A stretch of DNA of 11,128 bases, from NCBI GenBank assembly GCA_964449985.1, contig CAYVCG010000065.1, positions 1 through 11,128 of the forward strand, in the 5' to 3' direction. Shown here one piece after another: positions 1 to 6,300 of this stretch; positions within the stretch are counted from its first letter, which is position 1; the number at the start of each line of letters is the position of its first letter. The position numbers and the translations under genes are program-made. Source of the stretch: CAYVCG01 sp964449985. GTDB taxonomy: Bacteria; Bacillota; Clostridia; Lachnospirales; WRAX01. The notes below the pieces were generated by a model, which did no database searches, was not told the origin of the DNA, and saw only the letters and a list, made by a program, of their open reading frames with translations.

Positions 1-17
1 CGGTGACAACGAAATTT

Positions 18-46
18 ATATTAGCATACTTTTTTTAAGGTGTCAA
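18..46 (-). promoter_or_regulatory. Sigma-A promoter firing left out of the window
   Basis: On the minus strand there is a perfect -35 TTGACA (41-46), a 17-base spacer and a -10 TAATAT (18-23). The -10 is preceded by TGC, which makes it an extended -10. The promoter lies downstream of the terminator that closes the cytochrome operon. It should therefore drive an independent gene to the left of the window, which cannot be identified here. Bases 47-109 between this promoter and the terminator are AT-rich, and I see no gene in them. Confidence 0.75.
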
Positions 47-109
47 CTGGTTTTTCAAAAAAAGTATAAAAAGTTTTAAAACACTTTTTTAATCGGGAAA
101 ATGCAACGC

Positions 110-144
110 AAAAAGCCGCGCAGAGATGCTTATCCCTGCACGGC
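110..144 (-). terminator. Intrinsic terminator of the cytochrome operon
   Basis: On the minus strand a 13-base-pair stem (arms 132-144 and 115-127) with two G-T wobbles closes a 4-base loop, AAGC. A run of five Ts follows (110-114). It starts 16 bases past the stop codon of the last cytochrome gene, so it should end the transcription unit. Confidence 0.9.
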
Positions 145-160
145 CGTTTAATATTACTCT

Positions 161-3100
161 TTATTCAGCTTTATAATCAAAGCCAAACGGTTTCATATAT
201 GGCACATATTTATCGTTCCATATAAATACCTTCATAGTTGTATCATCAAGAGCCTTATCCGTATTAAACTCTACCGCAAGATCTTGTGTTGTTCCCGCAG
301 CAACAGTTAATGTCTCGCTCTTTACAACTTCTAACAACTTACCATCTTTATCATATAGACCAACCATCATAACCGGGCTGGCATCTTCGCTTGAATTGTT
401 AACAACAGCCATCTTGAAATTCATAACTGATGCAATGCTCTCAATGGCTTCGTCGTCAGCATTAGTTACCATAAGCTTACCAAAGTTAAGACCAGGTTCG
501 ACTCCGCCCTCTTCACTGCCATCGCCTATGGACATTACATATTCTTCCAAATCAGCAAGCTGCTGTTGTGTAAAGCTTGGATTAGCGCCCATAGCTCCGG
601 CTTTAATCTTTTCGTTAATAACATCAGCCATAGTCGCAGCTCTGCCATCGAATAAATATGGAGCTGTTCTCCAAACTTCTCTAAGCGGAGGAACCGTAAG
701 ACCGCGTTGCTCATTTCCGGTTTGAGTAAAGTTGTATATAAGCTTATCCTTACCTTTTATCTCTCCGGCATGACATGAAGCACAACCTGCTTGACCTTCA
801 AACAACTTTTTGCCTCGAGCAGCAGATTCGCTAAGCTTTCCGTTAACTAAATACGGGCTTGGTTCTATCTCTAGATTGCGAAGATATTCGTCAATCTTTA
901 ATAATTTTTCTTCTGGGAATCCTGCGTTAAACATGATGTACTTCATACCTGCGCGAACAGCGGTATAAGCGTCTGCACGGATACCAGTATCCATAACCCT
1001 TCCTCTTTTAAACGTATCAACCATTGATCTGGCCTGTTTAACGGTTCCTATACCATCATTCATATTATCCCAGCTCAAAGCGTCCATACGTGCATCCGGA
1101 TGGCATGATGCGCAGCTTATCCAGCTGCCAAAGCTTATTGTTCCATCATTCCAAAGGATTTCACCAGTTCTTATATCATCGTTAGCAAGAGTTGTTTTAA
1201 ATTCAATAAATTTCTTTGCCTTGCTGTTTAAATTATAAACAGTAACGCCTGCGTTATAATAATCTGCAATATAAAGCTTATTTCCTAAAAGGCTCAAACC
1301 TCTTGGGCCTTCTTTTCCAAGGTTAATACGTGTTTTAAACTCTGTTGAGAACGTCATATCGTCCGCAATGCTTGCAGCATTGGAAAGGTAGTTTAACGAA
1401 CCCAATCTTCCGTTTATAACATTATCAATTTTATCACGCATTTTAAGGCGATCCAAAATCATAAGCTCTTTTGTTCCTGCTATTGTAATAATAATCTTGT
1501 CATTAGTAACAGCTATACCCCATGGATTAGCAGCGCCCATGTCAATATCGTCCACTTGAACAGATGCTGTAAGGGATAGAGTAGTTGTGTCTATTTCGGA
1601 AACAGAGTTTGTATATATCCAGCCTCTGTCCAGATGGGTTGTTGCAACGTTATATCTGCCCAATGCATGGGTCACATAAACGTATTTGCCATCCGGAGAA
1701 GCGGCCAAACCTTTTAAATCAGTTGAACCGTTAACTAACGGTATGTTCTTTATGATAGACAAGCTAGACGGATTTACCACAACAACCTTTGAAGAGAAAA
1801 CTTCCTGGCTCGCAGCTCCAGTCGGAACATGCTCGCCAACAAAAAGCTTTCCTCCAACATATTCCATAGCCATTGGTTCTCTGCAAACAGCCACGGCATC
1901 GCTTGCGACTGCACCGTCTAAATGCTTATCATTTAATGAAATCTTTTGGATTGTTCCGCTAAAGCGGTTTGTAACAAACAATGCGTCCTCGCTAGGATCA
2001 AGAGCAAGAGCGCTTGGCGTATGACCAACTACAACGCTTCCTACTATTTCATTAGTTGATGTATTAATCTCCAAAACCTTTCCATCAAGACCACCCGCAG
2101 CAACAAACAGTATGCTTCCGCTCTTATTAAGGCGAAGAGCTGTCGGAGCTAAGCCAAGGTCTATAGAAGCGATGTGGCTGTCGTTCGCAGCATTAATAAC
2201 TTCAATGCTGTTGTTTGTATAGTCTGCCACATAAACGCCGTTTGTGTATGGAGAGGATGCAACATATAACGGTGAACGATAGTTATCGCTGGCAGTAATC
2301 TCGCCTCCCGGAGGAATTGTGCCGCCGGAATCCATCTTCATGTAATCCAAAACTTTAATATTGGAAACATTTCCTCCGTCTGCCGTTTTCATTTCCCAAA
2401 CCATAGAAACGTCTGTTTCGCTTCCTTTAGGAGTGGTTATTTCCATAACGACCGGCAGAGATCCGCCGCCGCCATGTCCGCCCCAGTTAGCGATAACGAG
2501 GTTCCCGTTAGGAAGAACGTTTGCCGCTGCAAGGAAAGCAAGGGGCTTGCCGTCTACCTTATTAATTGTCCATAACAATGAGCCACTCGGTGTAAACGCT
2601 TTTAACGTATGAGTGTCACCGCCGGAAACGATAATGTTTCCATCATTGTCCGGCACGGCTGTAAATCCTGTGCCAGCAGCAAATGATTGAACAACTGCTC
2701 CTCTGTCGTCAACTTTAATACTTATCGGCTTGCTGAAATGAGTTATTAAATAGCAGCCGTCTGATGTTTTATTAATTTTACGAACCTGATTATGCCTTCC
2801 AACGTTTGTATCAAAATTAGGAATCTTGTTTGTAGAACTACCTACAGTTTTACGAACAGCGCCGTATGCGTCCAGCTCAACAATACGTACATAGCTGTCA
2901 TAGCTTTCGCATATGAGTATGCCGCCATCGTCTATCGTTTGGGCTGTATGGTTCTCAGCGTCTTTAGGAACGGCATATTGCCAAAGCAGCTCAAACCCTG
3001 TTTTTGCCTGATAGTCAGGACGAATCAGGCGAACATATGCGCCACTGCCCGTTGTTGCCGCATAAACGATATTTCCGTTAGGCAAAAGGCTAGCATCATT

Positions 3101-3361
3101 GACCTCTTCCCAAAGCGTGCCAAGACCTGTGGTTTGCCACATTGTGCTATTGTCATAATCAACAACGGCAATTCTGTCATGATGGCTACCGCTTACTAAA
3201 AGGCGGTGCCCCGTTTGGGAGCCTTTTTCCGTAAAAACTTGAGACAATATTCCAGGAGGAGGCCCCGAAATGTCTTGAGCATATGAACCAACCGCAAAGC
3301 TGGAAAATATCACGGAAAATATCAAGACTATTACTGCAAATCTTGTAATCTTCGTTTTCAT
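161..3361 (-). CDS. Secreted double beta-propeller / diheme cytochrome c peroxidase-like protein (HzsB-HzsC-like fusion)
   Basis: The predicted protein has 1066 residues and is exported. A signal peptide covers residues 1-28 (KTK, a hydrophobic run, then SYA before the cleavage site). Residues about 30-330 form a repeat-rich propeller resembling PQQ/arylsulfotransferase types, with LPNGN and DDGG turns. Residues about 362-720 form a YVTN-type propeller (VYVADY, LFVTN, SPDGKYVYVT). Residues about 733-950 are a cytochrome c peroxidase/MauG-like domain with heme motifs CASCH at 750-754 and 860-864. The family signature PPLR (891-894) is followed by TAPYLFDGR (899-907). A beta domain ending in KVFIWND covers about 959-1066 and is of a type I associate with clostridial surface proteins. 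Propeller plus diheme CcpA-like cytochrome matches HzsB plus HzsC of hydrazine synthase, which are fused in some anammox bacteria. I chose the ATG at 3361 because AAAGGAG lies 9 bases upstream; an ATG at 3367 is only 3 bases from it. The upstream gene ends 17 bases before, so translation is probably coupled. The domain calls are firm, but the substrate is unknown. Confidence 0.85.
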   Translation of the reverse strand: MKTKITRFAVIVLIFSVIFSSFAVGSYAQDISGPPPGILSQVFTEKGSQTGHRLLVSGSHHDRIAVVDYDNSTMWQTTGLGTLWEEVNDASLLPNGNIVYAATTGSGAYVRLIRPDYQAKTGFELLWQYAVPKDAENHTAQTIDDGGILICESYDSYVRIVELDAYGAVRKTVGSSTNKIPNFDTNVGRHNQVRKINKTSDGCYLITHFSKPISIKVDDRGAVVQSFAAGTGFTAVPDNDGNIIVSGGDTHTLKAFTPSGSLLWTINKVDGKPLAFLAAANVLPNGNLVIANWGGHGGGGSLPVVMEITTPKGSETDVSMVWEMKTADGGNVSNIKVLDYMKMDSGGTIPPGGEITASDNYRSPLYVASSPYTNGVYVADYTNNSIEVINAANDSHIASIDLGLAPTALRLNKSGSILFVAAGGLDGKVLEINTSTNEIVGSVVVGHTPSALALDPSEDALFVTNRFSGTIQKISLNDKHLDGAVASDAVAVCREPMAMEYVGGKLFVGEHVPTGAASQEVFSSKVVVVNPSSLSIIKNIPLVNGSTDLKGLAASPDGKYVYVTHALGRYNVATTHLDRGWIYTNSVSEIDTTTLSLTASVQVDDIDMGAANPWGIAVTNDKIIITIAGTKELMILDRLKMRDKIDNVINGRLGSLNYLSNAASIADDMTFSTEFKTRINLGKEGPRGLSLLGNKLYIADYYNAGVTVYNLNSKAKKFIEFKTTLANDDIRTGEILWNDGTISFGSWISCASCHPDARMDALSWDNMNDGIGTVKQARSMVDTFKRGRVMDTGIRADAYTAVRAGMKYIMFNAGFPEEKLLKIDEYLRNLEIEPSPYLVNGKLSESAARGKKLFEGQAGCASCHAGEIKGKDKLIYNFTQTGNEQRGLTVPPLREVWRTAPYLFDGRAATMADVINEKIKAGAMGANPSFTQQQLADLEEYVMSIGDGSEEGGVEPGLNFGKLMVTNADDEAIESIASVMNFKMAVVNNSSEDASPVMMVGLYDKDGKLLEVVKSETLTVAAGTTQDLAVEFNTDKALDDTTMKVFIWNDKYVPYMKPFGFDYKAE
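770..784 (-). other. c-type heme site 2 (CASCH) of the diheme domain
   Basis: These bases encode CxxCH at residues 860-864 of the fusion protein, within GQAG-CASCH-AGE. The usual peroxidase/MauG signatures (PPLR, TAPYLFDGRA) follow about 30-40 residues later. Confidence 0.9.
1100..1114 (-). other. c-type heme site 1 (CASCH) of the diheme domain
   Basis: These bases encode CxxCH at residues 750-754, in the context SWI-CASCH-PDARMD followed by SWD. This resembles the first heme site of propeller-linked diheme peroxidase-like proteins. Confidence 0.9.
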
Positions 3362-3370
3362 TATCATCTT

Positions 3371-3377
3371 CTCCTTT
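3371..3377 (-). promoter_or_regulatory. Ribosome binding site AAAGGAG that decides the downstream start
   Basis: AAAGGAG begins 2 bases after the TAG stop (3379-3381) of the upstream HzsA-like gene and sits 9 bases before the ATG at 3361. A ribosome finishing the upstream gene would end on this site. That suggests translational coupling and roughly matched amounts of the two cytochromes. Confidence 0.8.
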
Positions 3378-3378
3378 C

Positions 3379-6300
3379 CTATCGTCCTGGATATGGCGTT
3401 GTCGGCCATTCAAGCAGTTTGTTTGCCGGATTTGGATCAAGAGCACTGTCATATCTCTTCTTTCCTTCGGCTATGGCGCGTCTGTTAGCCGCCTCTATAG
3501 CGTTTCTAAGCTGAACCTTGTCATACCTCCATTGGTCTGTTGCTCTAAAGGTATACATCTTATCCAACTTAACGCTCGGATTACCCGGCATAGAGGTCAA
3601 ACCTCTCCAGTCGACGTCAGGTTCGGCTTTCAGTTGGTTTTGTCCTTTAATAATCAAGTTAAGAGCATTTGTTCTGTTTGCTCCGGTAATGCCTGCTAAA
3701 ATCGGGCTCTTTTCCGGATTGTCAAAGTATACAGGCATCGGTCTTGATTCGCCCCAGCTAAATCCCCATGATCTGCCAGTGTAGCTCCAAAGAGCGTTCA
3801 AGTCACCATCGCTAAGAGGAGCGCGGCCGCCTTGAGTCCATGGATAGTTTGAAGCATAATCGCCGTAATACGTAGCATTAAGGTCAACCCATTCTGCCAC
3901 TCTGCGTTTTTCTGCCTCTGTCAAAAGGTCTTTATGTGCTGGATCGTTATAAATCTTGTTGATAAGCGGGCTTGCAAATGAGCCCCAAGTCTTAGCCTGT
4001 GTAAGAGAGTTATCACCAGCGCCTATAGCTCCCAAAAGGTTGCCAAAGCGAACGCCGCCCTTGCCTCTATTGCGCCATAAATCAACGTATGATGCATTGA
4101 ATATAAGGCCTTTATCAGGAACAAGCGTGAGGTTTGCTTTCGGGTTTTCATAGCCGTGGCAAGAAATACAGTTGTTTGTAAATATCGGTTGAACCTCTGT
4201 AAGGAAGTTCATAGTCGGTGTTTCAACTTCATTATAAGGTTTTAATTCATCAGATTTTCCGGCGAAGTCAATCGTTCTCTTCATCGGTTTATCTGGAACG
4301 TTTATACCGATTGTCTTAGGCATATCTGTGCCTTCAACAAAATCAGGGTTCGGGATTACTTTAAAGCTTTGTTCCAAAGCGATAGGCGTTTTTTGCTTAG
4401 TATCCATAGAAGGAGCAGTTCTTCTGTCCTCATGGCATCCTATACAGCCGGTCTTCTCGCCGGACTGAACAAGCGTACCAGAGCGCATGGATTGAACCAT
4501 TCTTCCTTCAGCATCCAAAAGCTGGAAGTATACGAACTTATCCTGCGGCACCTCAAAGTATGCCGAACCGTCTTCATAAACAGGAACTTCACCTATCGTA
4601 CGTTTAACCTCAAAGCTGTGCCAGTTAACGCCCGGATTTTGCTGTCCTTCACCGCCCCATTGATACGGAGTGTGGAAGTTTTTCGGGCAAGATTCAACTA
4701 TTCTTAACGTCTTAACACTGCCTTTTGCAACATTGGCCATGGTCGTACCTTTATAAACGTCTTGAACGAAGAACGAACCAGGTTGGTCAAGATAATTTCT
4801 TCTGCTTGCAGCAATATTTTCTTTTTGCTTTGATTTGATAACCTGAACGTCAAACGCTCCGAAATTAGTGCTATCTTCATAAAGAAGCATTTCATTTCCA
4901 TAAAGGTCTACATAATAAATACCCATTTTGCTTCCTTTGCCCGGAATCTGGCGGGAAACAAGGAAGAATTTATCGCTTAACGGATTTGGATCCTCATATT
5001 TTGGATACAAACCAACAAATGCATCAATATTGTTGCCAGTGCCGGTATTACGAATCGCATTCTTAACATCTGCCGGCCAAGTTTGAACGATAGGCGCGCT
5101 ACCGTCAACACCTTTGCTGCGGTCGATTATAGCCAAAGCTCCCCAAGGAAGGTCGTGAGTTGATGACAAAATAGCCATAACTTTTTGGGTTCCCGGGATA
5201 CTTCTCGCATCAATTGACGCACCAGTAGGCGAGTTGTTACCATAATATGTTACCTGTTGAGTTCCGTCTTCCGCCACAAGCCACAAGCCTTGCGCGCTTC
5301 CGAAGTCACGGTCGTTATATTCCCAACGATCGTATAATATTCTGCCGTCCGGCAAAAGATCTGTCGGGCGTTCGAACAACGTGCTATTTGTTATCTTAAC
5401 GATATTTGCACCATCAGCCTCCATACGGTAAATATTAGAGGAGATATGCTGGTTACACATAACGTATTTCGGGTCTCTTGTTGCAGAGAAAACGATATTG
5501 CCGCTAGGCATATACATCGGATCCATATCATCTGCATTAAGCATGGCTGTTAATTGTTTTTTATTTGTTATAGCAGTTTTGCTTTCATTTAATGTGTATT
5601 CATAAATATGGTAGGAATCCTTTGCATCCTTTCTGTAGGAAATAAGGAATTTGCTACCGTCATATGCAACATCTGGGTCTCTGAAAACACCTGTGGATGT
5701 TTCCGCAATAGTAGTGACATTACCTGTTCCAACGTCAAACACTCTCAAAGCTCCGCCAGGAGTGTAATAACCGCTGTTAACCTCACCATCAGCACTTGGG
5801 AACATTGTATGAGTGTTGTGGTGGTCTTGGATGTATTGATTGCGCGCAGTAATAAGCAGAGGATATTCCGATAACAACGGATTGCCTTTTATTGCTTTGA
5901 TCTGCAATGCATCCATAGCCTCTTTAAATGCAGTGATAGCTGGGTCGTCAGATTTATATGAACCCTGTTTCCACATATTATCATGCTCTTCATGCTTTTC
6001 TTGGATCTGCGCAAGATATGACGTCCCATTTGCGTATTCATCGCCATAAGTGTCGATCAAATCTTGAACTAGCTCTTTAAGAGCATTAAACTTAACTGTA
6101 TTCCAACCTGTATAATTTGCAAGCTCTTGTTCGGAATTGATTCTTGATGAATATGAAATCGTTCCTCTAGCCTTGAAATTGTCAAAGATAACGTGGCTCC
6201 ATGCGCCTGTAGCATTATCTACTACTTCAAGATAAACATAATCGCTATCCGTTATCTTTCCGGTCAGGTTCCAGCTTCTGTCTGTAAATACATAGTCGTT

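Noticed and set aside
3362..3452. Longer N-terminal extension of the HzsBC-like gene (ATG at 3409), and an 88-codon frame overlapping the junction
   Set aside because: The extension overlaps the upstream coding sequence and precedes the signal peptide. AAAGGAG fits the ATG at 3361 best. The other frame has no domain.
4704..4901. 65-codon minus-strand frame inside the HzsA-like gene
   Set aside because: It is out of frame with the real gene, has no ribosome site and no recognisable features.
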